This document shows, piece by piece, positions 6,749 to 12,982 of a DNA stretch of 12,982 nucleotides (position 1 is the stretch's first letter; each line of letters opens with the position of its first letter). The notes under the pieces were generated by a model. That model searched no databases and was not told the DNA's origin. It saw nothing but the letters and a program-made list of their open reading frames with translations. Origin of the DNA: Thermoanaerobacterium sp. (GTDB lineage Bacteria; Bacillota; Thermoanaerobacteria; Thermoanaerobacterales; Thermoanaerobacteraceae); assembly GCA_029960905.1 (NCBI GenBank), contig JASBVU010000013.1:1-12982 (forward strand), written 5' to 3'. A program made the translations under genes and the position numbers.

Positions 6749-7495
6749 CTATTCCTCCTCTATTGTAGTCTTTTCGTAAATGCTTAAAAGTTCTTCAGTA
6801 TATTCTCCCTTTTCTTTGTACACGTAAAGCGGAGACATTATTACAACACCACTTTTGGCGCCTTTTTTTGCTTCCACCAACACTAGATTCGGCTTTTCCC
6901 CAACGTACGGATGGACAAACCTTATTTTTTTAGGTTCTAAATTGCAAATCCGCAAATTATAAACAATATCCACAAGCCTATCCACTCTGTGTACTAAGAA
7001 AAACTTGCCTCCAAATTTTAAAAGCTTCGATGCAACTTTAATAAAATCGTCAAGGCCGCCATTTATCTCGTATCTGGATATGTTTTCGCTTTCGTTGTTT
7101 TTATCAACTACCGTTCTATACACCATATAGGGTGGATTAGATGTCACAATATCGTATTTTTCAATTCCTAACTTATCCACAACATTTCGAATATCATCAT
7201 TTATTATGTCTATTCTATCTTCAAAATTATTAAGGCATACATTTCTTACAGCAATTTTTGCAACCTCACTTTGTATTTCAACACCTGTAATATGCGTGTC
7301 CCTTGACTTGCCCGCTATCAAAATTGGTATGATTCCTGTTCCACATCCTAAGTCTACAATCTTATCTCCCCTTTTTGTGTAAACAAAATTAGAAAGCAAC
7401 ACAGCATCCATTCCAAATTTAAACATATCTTCCCGCTGGATGAGTTTAAGTCCATTTAAGTTCAAATCATCGATTCTTTCCCCATCTTTTAGCAT
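6749..7495 (-). CDS. tRNA1(Val) (adenine(37)-N6)-methyltransferase family protein (YabB/TrmN6-like)
   Basis: Rossmann-fold SAM-dependent methyltransferase of 248 residues. Seen: motif I VDLGCGTG (47-54), the acidic ribose-binding residue E73 (context GVEIQ), and the amino-methylating NPPY signature at 120-123. Together these place it with the E. coli TrmN6/YfiC and B. subtilis YabB family, which modifies N6 of A37 in tRNA. The exact tRNA target in this organism is not shown by sequence. ATG start with GAGGTG upstream. It heads an operon with rsmI and diverges from arcA. The position matches yabB in the B. subtilis ricT-to-metS block. Confidence 0.88.
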   Translation of the reverse strand: MLKDGERIDDLNLNGLKLIQREDMFKFGMDAVLLSNFVYTKRGDKIVDLGCGTGIIPILIAGKSRDTHITGVEIQSEVAKIAVRNVCLNNFEDRIDIINDDIRNVVDKLGIEKYDIVTSNPPYMVYRTVVDKNNESENISRYEINGGLDDFIKVASKLLKFGGKFFLVHRVDRLVDIVYNLRICNLEPKKIRFVHPYVGEKPNLVLVEAKKGAKSGVVIMSPLYVYKEKGEYTEELLSIYEKTTIEEE

Positions 7496-7516
7496 ACTAC
7501 CACCTCGTTACAAATA

Positions 7517-7525
7517 ATTTTACCA
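7517..7525 (-). promoter_or_regulatory. Extended -10 promoter of the trmN6-like/rsmI operon
   Basis: The minus strand reads TGGTAAAAT (an extended -10) with a start expected near 7510 and a poor -35 (TTTATA) 17 bases upstream. The ribosome-binding site GAGGTG (7501-7506) falls inside the short leader. It lies back to back with the arcA promoter. Confidence 0.45.
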
Positions 7526-7550
7526 TATCGATAAATTAATATAAATCGTA

Positions 7551-7579
7551 TTGAAAAATGGATATAAGCAAAGTATACT
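7551..7579 (+). promoter_or_regulatory. Sigma-A promoter of arcA
   Basis: TTGAAA (7551-7556), a 17-base spacer and TATACT (7574-7579) predict a start near 7586, 15 bases ahead of the ribosome-binding site GGAGG (7601-7605). An in-frame ATG at 7558 lies inside this spacer, so it would not be transcribed from this promoter. Confidence 0.75.
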
Positions 7580-7611
7580 ATATAAAGAGTTTATGCATAG
7601 GGAGGAATGTG

Positions 7612-8835
7612 TTGGTGACGCATCCATTATTAGTGCCACATGTATCATCAGAAATAGGAACTTTAAAAGCAGTTGTACTGCACAGACCCGGAAAGGAATT
7701 AGAAAGGCTTACACCTCAAAATTTGACAGAACTGCTTTTTGATGATATTCCATGGGTTAGAAAGATTCAAGAGGAACATGATGAATTTGCCAAGGTATTA
7801 AAAGATAACGGTATAACTGTTTTGTACGTAAAAGACCTTCTTCAGGATGTATTGAAAGATGAAGCTATAAAAGAACAATTTATAGTGGACCTTCTGAAGA
7901 TAAACGGCATAACAAATACTGAAACAGATAACTATCTTAAAGATTATCTTATGGATTTAAGCTACAGTGATATTGCGGAAATTGCCATAAGCGGACTTGA
8001 AAAAGGCGACATTGACAATGTCATCCCAAAAGGTCTTGCTGAATTCATCTACGAAGAACACTATTTTTACATTAAGCCTGTCCCAAATATGTATTTTACC
8101 AGAGACCCCGGTGTAATGATAGATGGAGGATTTATGATAAGCTCCATGAAGTCTGCGGCGAGAAAGCCTGAGACACTCATAATGAAATACATATACAAAA
8201 ATCACGATATTTTTAAGAAGAATAACATTCCATGTTGGTATGACAACACTTACTTTCACTCTTTAGAAGGCGGAGATGTGCTTATATTAAGCGACAAGGT
8301 AATAGCAGTAGGATGCGGCGAAAGAACTACACCACAAGCAATAGAAAGACTTGCTCGCAATCTTTTTGAAGGCAATTCAACTGTAGAACACATCCTTGTC
8401 GTACAAATTCCCGTCAACAGATCATACATGCACCTTGATACTGTATTCACCATGGTGGACAAGGAAAGGTTCGTCTTCTATCCTGGAATAAAAAAAGATC
8501 TGCGAGTTTTCAGCATAATAAAGGATGATAAAGGTTTTGCAATCCAAAAAGAAAAAGATCTCCAAGATGCATTGAAATCCGCATTAAATCTCAGAAATAT
8601 TGAGATAATACCGACAGGCGGTTTTAATGCCATAACGTCAGCGCGGGAACAGTGGAATGACAGCACAAATACACTTGCTATAGCGCCAGGCAAAGTCATC
8701 ACTTATTCTCGAAACGAATCGTCAAACAAAATCATGAGAAAAGAAGGCATTGAGGTAATCGAAATCGAGGGATCTGAACTATCAAGAGGAAGAGGTGGCC
8801 CAAGATGCATGAGCATGCCACTTCTAAGATATTAG
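7612..8835 (+). CDS. arcA: Arginine deiminase
   Basis: Cytoplasmic enzyme that hydrolyses L-arginine to citrulline and ammonia, the first step of the arginine deiminase pathway. I choose TTG 7612, six bases after GGAGG; GTG 7615 is almost as good. This gives 407 residues, normal for bacterial ArcA. The ATG at 7558 lies inside the promoter. Guanidinium-binding and catalytic residues are all present: D165 (FTRDPG), E219 and D222 (LEGGDV), H274 and D276 (YMHLDTVF), and the nucleophile C399 in RGRGGPRCMSMPLLR. These line up with Pseudomonas D166, E224, H278, D280 and C406. It appears intact and monocistronic, ending in its own terminator. No arcB, arcC or arcD lies in the window, so citrulline use cannot be judged. 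Confidence 0.97.
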   Translation: MVTHPLLVPHVSSEIGTLKAVVLHRPGKELERLTPQNLTELLFDDIPWVRKIQEEHDEFAKVLKDNGITVLYVKDLLQDVLKDEAIKEQFIVDLLKINGITNTETDNYLKDYLMDLSYSDIAEIAISGLEKGDIDNVIPKGLAEFIYEEHYFYIKPVPNMYFTRDPGVMIDGGFMISSMKSAARKPETLIMKYIYKNHDIFKKNNIPCWYDNTYFHSLEGGDVLILSDKVIAVGCGERTTPQAIERLARNLFEGNSTVEHILVVQIPVNRSYMHLDTVFTMVDKERFVFYPGIKKDLRVFSIIKDDKGFAIQKEKDLQDALKSALNLRNIEIIPTGGFNAITSAREQWNDSTNTLAIAPGKVITYSRNESSNKIMRKEGIEVIEIEGSELSRGRGGPRCMSMPLLRY

Positions 8836-8854
8836 AGGGTTTTACCCTCTTTTT
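8834..8854 (+). terminator. Intrinsic terminator of arcA
   Basis: AGAGGG (8834-8839) pairs with CCCTCT (8845-8850) around a TTTTA loop and is followed by a T run. The arcA stop codon overlaps the first arm. Confidence 0.88.
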
Positions 8855-8878
8855 AATAATTTTTTAATATTTATGTTG

Positions 8879-8884
8879 TATAAT
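8879..8884 (+). promoter_or_regulatory. Possible -10 box for the three-gene membrane operon
   Basis: Perfect TATAAT in an AT-rich gap after the arcA terminator, 30 bases ahead of the proposed TTG start. The sequence 17 bases upstream (ATAATT) is a poor -35. The call rests on the -10 box and on the position between a terminator and a gene start. Confidence 0.45.
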
Positions 8885-8914
8885 AAATAAAAAACTATAG
8901 AGGGTGTGTTTCAC

Positions 8915-11098
8915 TTGAAGAAATTTATCATTGCTTTAATGCTCTTATTGATGTCATTGACTTTTATGCTGCCACAAAGAAGTTATGCTGATACAAGCAC
9001 TGATAAGAAAGTAGTGCTTGTGATAATAGACAGAGTAAGTTTAAGCGATTATATTAAATATGACGCTAAAAACATTCAAAAGTTAATCGACAATGGTTCA
9101 GTTGGTCTCATGAATGTCAGAAATGCCGATGGTTACGTCGATGCATCAGGGTATTTGACATTCGGAACCGGAACAAGAGCAAGCGCTCATGGCATAAGCC
9201 AAATAAATCTTAATGTAAATGAAAAGTATTCCTTCGGAACCGCAGGAGAAATTTACAAGCTTAACACGGGAGACGACTATGGAAATGCAAACATAGTAAA
9301 TATAGGTATATCAAACCTTATACAAAGCAGTAAAAGCGCCGACTATAAGATTACACCGGGCCTTTTAGGGCAATTGTTAAAAGATAACAACATTCCTACA
9401 TATGTTTTTGGAAATTCTGATATAATAACTGACAACTCTGTTTCATACAGAAGGTATGGGGCACTAATCGCTATGGATGAAAAAGGAACAGCATTTGGCG
9501 ATGTCAGCGAAAATGTATTGAAGTACGATAAAAATAGCCCCTATTTTATGAGCACTGACTACAATAAAATCCTTGACTATTTTCAAAAATACGATAAAAA
9601 TGGAGGATTCTTTGTAATAGACACAGGTGATACATCAAGGGTCGATAGCTACTCTTCTGATATTTCCAGCCAATTAGCATCAAAATATGAAAAGTACGCC
9701 TTAAAAAATGCCGATGACTTCATAGGAAAGCTTCTAAAAAATTTAGATCCAGCGAAAGACTTGCTTATAGTGGCAACACCTTATCCTTCTAAAAATGATA
9801 TGTCTTCCAACAACCTGCTGTCGCCAATAATAATCTATGGTCCTGGATACAACGGTCTTACAACATCCATCACTACAAAAAGAAATGGAATTATTACTAA
9901 TTTGGATTTGGCGCCTACAATACTAAACTATTTTAACATTAAGACACCTGTAGAAATGTTGGGTCACCCCATAACAAATATAAAAACTCAAGACAAAGTT
10001 AACTATCTGGAAAATCTAAACAGCAAAGTCGTGTCTATTTACACAGCACGGCCTATCGTCTTAAAAAGTTATGTAATTTTTCTCATTATAATTTTAATAC
10101 TATACCTGATTATGCTATTCTTAAAGATCAATTACTTAAAATACTTAAAACCTGTGGTTTTAGGCGTGATGATTGTTCCTCTATCTCTTTTGATTTTGTC
10201 CCTCTTTGGACCTTTGACAGTGTATTTAAGCATGATTGCACTAATACTGATAACAACAGCTTTATTGCTTATCATAAAGCTTTTTGCAAAAGATGAATTT
10301 AATATGCTTATAGTTATAAGTCTTTTAACTTCTTTGACAATCACAGCAGACATTTTTACTGGAGCACATCTAATGAAAGGCTCTATTTTAGGATATGATG
10401 TCATAGCAGGTGCCAGATTTTACGGAATAGGCAATGAATACATGGGAGTACTGATAGGGTCCACAATAATGGGAATCATGACATACATTCAAAAGTACGA
10501 TACTAGAATAAATAAATTATTAGGCGTATTATTCTTCGCCGTAGTATTCATGTTAATGGTGCTGCCTCAATACGGTGCAAAAATTGGTGGATTTATAACA
10601 GGCTTTATGGCATTTGGCGTAACGCTTTTGCTTATGTCAGAAATCAAAATCAACTATAAAAGTTTGCTGATTTTGTTCATAAGCATGTCTGTCCTTCTGA
10701 CACTTATGTTTATAGCATCAATGTTTATGGGCACTGTAACACACATGGCACAAACTGCATTGATTGTAAAAAACGAAGGAATAATGGCTCTATACAAGAT
10801 ATTTGCTCGCAAATTAGACATGGAATTGACATTAATAAGATACACAATATGGTCATGGGTTTTAATCATAACCATAATGAGCTTGTTTATCTTGTCATAC
10901 AAGCCTACAGGAATACTAAAAAACATATTTAAGAAAAATAAATATATCTACTATGGCTTTTTTGGCAGCATTGTAGGAATGCTTTTTGCTCTTGCCTTTA
11001 ACGATGCTGGAATCGTGGCTGCTTCCACAATGTGCATATACGCATTTCCTCCAATACTGATAATGTTGGAAAGAGAAATAAAACATAATGAAATTTAG
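8915..11098 (+). CDS. Secreted alkaline-phosphatase-fold ectodomain fused to a polytopic membrane domain; function unknown
   Basis: I choose TTG 8915, ten bases after GAGGG (8900-8904); a GTG at 8906 lies too close. It gives 727 residues and a classic signal peptide, MKKFIIALMLLLMSL to SYA, with cleavage before D26. Residues about 30-375 resemble the alkaline phosphatase/iPGM superfamily: strand VVLVIIDR with D39, the GYLTFGTGTR segment (79-88) and HG (92-93), FFVIDTGDTSRVD (232-244), IIIYGPG and TNLDLAPTIL (328-337). The nucleophile position seems to be D76 rather than Ser/Thr/Cys, and the usual DH metal pair is replaced by ATPYPSK (287-293), so it may not be catalytic. Residues about 384-720 form some ten membrane helices with unusual motifs ARFYGIGNEYMG (500-511), PQYGAKIGG (551-559) and NDAGIVAAS (696-704). 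I do not recognise a characterised homologue. First gene of an operon with TSUP and DUF1634. Confidence 0.8.
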   Translation: MKKFIIALMLLLMSLTFMLPQRSYADTSTDKKVVLVIIDRVSLSDYIKYDAKNIQKLIDNGSVGLMNVRNADGYVDASGYLTFGTGTRASAHGISQINLNVNEKYSFGTAGEIYKLNTGDDYGNANIVNIGISNLIQSSKSADYKITPGLLGQLLKDNNIPTYVFGNSDIITDNSVSYRRYGALIAMDEKGTAFGDVSENVLKYDKNSPYFMSTDYNKILDYFQKYDKNGGFFVIDTGDTSRVDSYSSDISSQLASKYEKYALKNADDFIGKLLKNLDPAKDLLIVATPYPSKNDMSSNNLLSPIIIYGPGYNGLTTSITTKRNGIITNLDLAPTILNYFNIKTPVEMLGHPITNIKTQDKVNYLENLNSKVVSIYTARPIVLKSYVIFLIIILILYLIMLFLKINYLKYLKPVVLGVMIVPLSLLILSLFGPLTVYLSMIALILITTALLLIIKLFAKDEFNMLIVISLLTSLTITADIFTGAHLMKGSILGYDVIAGARFYGIGNEYMGVLIGSTIMGIMTYIQKYDTRINKLLGVLFFAVVFMLMVLPQYGAKIGGFITGFMAFGVTLLLMSEIKINYKSLLILFISMSVLLTLMFIASMFMGTVTHMAQTALIVKNEGIMALYKIFARKLDMELTLIRYTIWSWVLIITIMSLFILSYKPTGILKNIFKKNKYIYYGFFGSIVGMLFALAFNDAGIVAASTMCIYAFPPILIMLEREIKHNEI

Positions 11099-11109
11099 GA
11101 GATGATAAA

Positions 11110-11943
11110 GTGATATTGACATCATCAATTATACTTCTCATATCAATTGTGGCTGGAGTCTTTGGAGCCCTCTTAGGATTAGGCGGCGGCATAATAGTAA
11201 TACCAATGCTTACACTTTTCTTAGGAGTAAACATAAAATACGCTATTGGTGCCAGCATCGTATCCGTCATTGCCACATCCAGCGGTGCTGCCGTAACGTA
11301 TGTAAGAGATAAAATCACTAATTTAAGGATAGGAATGTTTTTAGAGATAGCTACCACCACAGGGGCTTTGACAGGTGCTTTTATTGCTGGGCTGATAAGT
11401 TCAAAATACCTTTATATTATCTTTGGCCTTCTTCTTCTATATTCGGCATTTACAATGTTAAAAAAGCGAAATGAAGAACTGCCTGTAGGAGTAGTCTCCC
11501 AGCCTATCGCAAAAAAGTTAAAGCTTGAAAGTTCTTACTACGATAAAGTTCTTAAAAAAGAGATAAAGTACAATGTCACCGGTGTAAACAAAGGGTTTGG
11601 CATGATGTACATAGCTGGTGTAATATCCGGACTACTGGGCATAGGAAGCGGCATCTTCAAAGTGATGGCAATGGATCTATTTATGAGACTTCCAATGAAA
11701 GTCTCAACTGCCACCAGCAATTTTATGATCGGTGTTACTGCAGCCGCCAGTGCTGGAGTGTACCTTGTAAGAGGCGATATAGATCCCAAGATAGCTGGTC
11801 CTGTCGCACTTGGAGTACTTATAGGTGCAACACTGGGTACAAAAATCATGACAAATATGAAAAGCACAACAATAAGGAAAATATTTATACCTGTCTTAGC
11901 TTATATTTCCATCGAAATGCTTCTTAAAGGATTGGGGGTATAG
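11110..11943 (+). CDS. TSUP (TauE/SafE) family membrane transporter
   Basis: Putative permease of the TauE/SafE family, whose members move sulfite, sulfonates or other small anions across the cytoplasmic membrane. The 277 residues begin at GTG 11110, eight bases after AGGAG, which overlaps the stop of the upstream gene. Two homologous halves each carry the family's Gly-rich repeat: FGALLGLGGGIIVIP (18-32) and ISGLLGIGSGIFKV (172-185), each followed by a helix of the ASIVSVIATSSGA / ATSNFMIGVTAAASAG type. A hydrophilic loop of about 40 residues (118-160) separates the halves. Eight or so membrane segments are expected. The substrate cannot be read from sequence. Pairing with the following DUF1634 gene is common for this subgroup. 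Confidence 0.92.
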   Translation: MILTSSIILLISIVAGVFGALLGLGGGIIVIPMLTLFLGVNIKYAIGASIVSVIATSSGAAVTYVRDKITNLRIGMFLEIATTTGALTGAFIAGLISSKYLYIIFGLLLLYSAFTMLKKRNEELPVGVVSQPIAKKLKLESSYYDKVLKKEIKYNVTGVNKGFGMMYIAGVISGLLGIGSGIFKVMAMDLFMRLPMKVSTATSNFMIGVTAAASAGVYLVRGDIDPKIAGPVALGVLIGATLGTKIMTNMKSTTIRKIFIPVLAYISIEMLLKGLGV

Positions 11944-11945
11944 CC

Positions 11946-12320
11946 GTGGAAGAAAGAAAAAATCAAAATGAGAAAATAGAAAATATGGAGATAATAATAA
12001 GCAAAACATTGAGAGCAGGAGTTTTATTAAGTGCTCTAATAATTTTCATCGGTTTAATTCTATTTTTTGCAACAAAAAGCAGCGGTTATCCTGCAAACAC
12101 ATACCCTACATCTGTAATAGCAATAATTAAAGGGTTAATGTCTCTAAAGCCTTACGCCATAATCATGACAGGGCTTTTGGTGCTGATTCTAACTCCAGTT
12201 TTTCGCGTCGGAGTATCTATCATCACATTTTTTCAAGAAAAAGACTATATGTATGTATACATAACATCGGCTGTGTTTATTATTTTAATATTAAGCTTTG
12301 TACTGGGTAAAGTAGAATAA
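11946..12320 (+). CDS. DUF1634 family small membrane protein
   Basis: Protein of 124 residues with three predicted membrane helices (about 22-42, 68-90 and 104-121) after a short charged N terminus. The FRVGVSIITFFQEKDYMYVYIT segment (86-107, with one break in conservation) matches the DUF1634 pattern of Arg-Val-x-x-Ser, then Phe-x-x-Glu-x-Asp, then a Tyr/Ile/Thr helix start. DUF1634 has no established function. It is usually encoded beside TSUP transporters, which suggests an accessory subunit (inference). Start GTG 11946, two bases after the TSUP stop, with only a weak GGGGGT ribosome-binding site, so it is probably translationally coupled. It ends at a bidirectional terminator. Confidence 0.88.
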   Translation: MEERKNQNEKIENMEIIISKTLRAGVLLSALIIFIGLILFFATKSSGYPANTYPTSVIAIIKGLMSLKPYAIIMTGLLVLILTPVFRVGVSIITFFQEKDYMYVYITSAVFIILILSFVLGKVE

Positions 12321-12350
12321 AAAAATAGAGGTTTTACCTCTATTTTTTTA
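12319..12350. terminator. Bidirectional terminator between the DUF1634 gene and ricT
   Basis: AATAGAGG (12324-12331) pairs with CCTCTATT (12337-12344), extended by A-T pairs to 12319-12349, around a TTTTA loop. A and T runs flank it on both sides, so it can stop transcription from either direction. It overlaps both stop codons. Confidence 0.9.
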
Positions 12351-12982
12351 TTCTACAAAATCACTTCCCAGTATCTCTTCATAAATTTCAGAAATATCGT
12401 CTTTTCTTTCATCTTTGCTTTCTTCTATAACTATGACGTCTTCTGGATCGTATTCTTTCGTTATCTCTATGCCTTCAGCATTTTTCATCTTTACCTTAAG
12501 CTTCTTTCTTACAACGTCAACTTCCGCTATCCTCATCTCTTTGTCATCGACTTTTATAAGGCTTCCTACAGAAGGCAGCTCTGATCTCACTTCTTCGTAA
12601 GTATCCTGCTCATATTTTAAGCAGCACATCAATCTGCCACACAATCCTGAAATTTTAGTAGGGTTAAGGGAAAGATTCTGATCCTTTGCCATCTTAATCG
12701 ATACAGGTTCAAAATCCCCTAAGAAAGTCACGCAGCAAAGAGGTCTGCCACAAGGACCTAGACCGCCTACAATCTTTGACTCATCTCTTACACCTATTTG
12801 CCTAAGCTCTATTCTCGTCTTAAAAACTGCAGCAAGGTCTTTTACTAAATCTCTGAAATCTATCCTGCCATCAGCAGTAAAGTAGAAGATTATCTTGTTA
12901 TTGTCAAAAGTGTACTCAACATCTATTAACTTCATGTCAAGGTTATGCTCTTTTATCATGTCCAAGCATACACCAAATGCTT
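12348..12982 (-). CDS. ricT: RicT (YaaT), PSP1-domain stage 0 sporulation/RNA-maturation protein (N-terminal end outside window)
   Basis: In B. subtilis RicT forms the iron-sulfur Y-complex with RicA and RicF. That complex promotes RNase Y-dependent mRNA maturation and is needed for sporulation, competence and biofilm formation. The frame stays open to the window edge (211 full codons) and the upstream residues AFGVCLDMIK continue the family sequence, so a TTG at 12963-12965 is internal, not the start. Seen: the PSP1 core with DMKLIDVEYTFD, FYFTADGRIDFRDLVKDL and RIELRQIGVRDE, then the cysteine clusters CGRPLCC (about 12731-12756) and CGRLMCC (about 12621-12645) that bind the cluster, and SLNPTKISG between them. 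An acidic C-terminal tail follows. Roughly the first quarter to third of the protein is missing. Confidence 0.95.
   Translation of the reverse strand, partial: AFGVCLDMIKEHNLDMKLIDVEYTFDNNKIIFYFTADGRIDFRDLVKDLAAVFKTRIELRQIGVRDESKIVGGLGPCGRPLCCVTFLGDFEPVSIKMAKDQNLSLNPTKISGLCGRLMCCLKYEQDTYEEVRSELPSVGSLIKVDDKEMRIAEVDVVRKKLKVKMKNAEGIEITKEYDPEDVIVIEESKDERKDDISEIYEEILGSDFVE

Noticed and set aside
7527-7550. ArgR operator at arcA
   Set aside because: The imperfect inverted repeat CGAT...ATCG does not match the ARG-box pattern.
7558-7611. N-terminal extension of ArcA from the ATG at 7558
   Set aside because: The ATG lies between the -35 and -10 boxes, has no ribosome-binding site, and the added residues are not part of ArcA.
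10998-11360. Minus-strand open frame of 120 codons
   Set aside because: It spans the junction of two well-supported plus-strand genes and shows no motif or translation signal.
1-12982. CRISPR array, transposon, prophage or defence island
   Set aside because: There are no spaced direct repeats, transposase, integrase or defence-type genes; all genes are of housekeeping, sporulation or transport families with similar base composition.

Overview
The window is about 13 kb of low-GC, gene-dense chromosome from an endospore-forming Firmicute. The spore-maturation pair spmA-spmB, an AbrB regulator with a Spo0A-type site at its promoter, a T-box leader on metG and RicT all point to Clostridia. The AT-rich codon use and protein style fit the Thermoanaerobacterium/Thermoanaerobacter group, but that genus-level placement is inference. 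There is no CRISPR array, rRNA, tRNA, insertion sequence or phage gene, and no sign of recent transfer.

Layout. Positions 1-1560 (minus) hold most of metG (methionyl-tRNA synthetase, C-terminal end outside the window). It is preceded by a complete T-box leader with an AUG specifier and its own sigma-A promoter (1600-1908). Next come a tRNA nucleotidyltransferase/poly(A) polymerase-family gene with a degenerate HD domain (1909-3312, minus) and the overlapping pair spmA-spmB (3370-4481, minus). Divergent abrB (4622-4870, plus) has a strong promoter and a near-perfect 0A box. A bidirectional terminator separates it from a cation diffusion facilitator gene (4908-5786, minus), whose upstream region carries Fur-like operator sequence. 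Then come rsmI and a TrmN6/YabB-type methyltransferase (5932-7495, minus, one operon). Divergent from these is arcA (arginine deiminase, 7612-8835, plus). A three-gene plus-strand operon follows: a signal-peptide protein with an alkaline-phosphatase-fold ectodomain fused to a large membrane domain, a TSUP (TauE/SafE) transporter, and a DUF1634 membrane protein (8915-12320). The window ends inside ricT (minus), whose N-terminal end lies beyond position 12982.

How it fits together. ricT, yabB, rsmI, abrB and metG occur in the same order in Bacillus subtilis, with abrB alone on the opposite strand in both. Here the old block is split by three insertions: arcA plus the three-gene membrane operon, the CDF gene, and cca-spmAB. 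The core covers translation (metG, rsmI, trmN6, tRNA nucleotidyltransferase) and the growth-to-sporulation switch (ricT, abrB, spmAB).

The least explained gene is the alkaline-phosphatase-like membrane protein at 8915-11098. Its ectodomain seems to lack the usual nucleophile and metal ligands, and it is fused to about ten membrane segments with unusual conserved-looking motifs. It is cotranscribed with TSUP-DUF1634 and is the best candidate here for an undescribed system. Otherwise the window is mostly well-understood housekeeping with informative regulatory sites.
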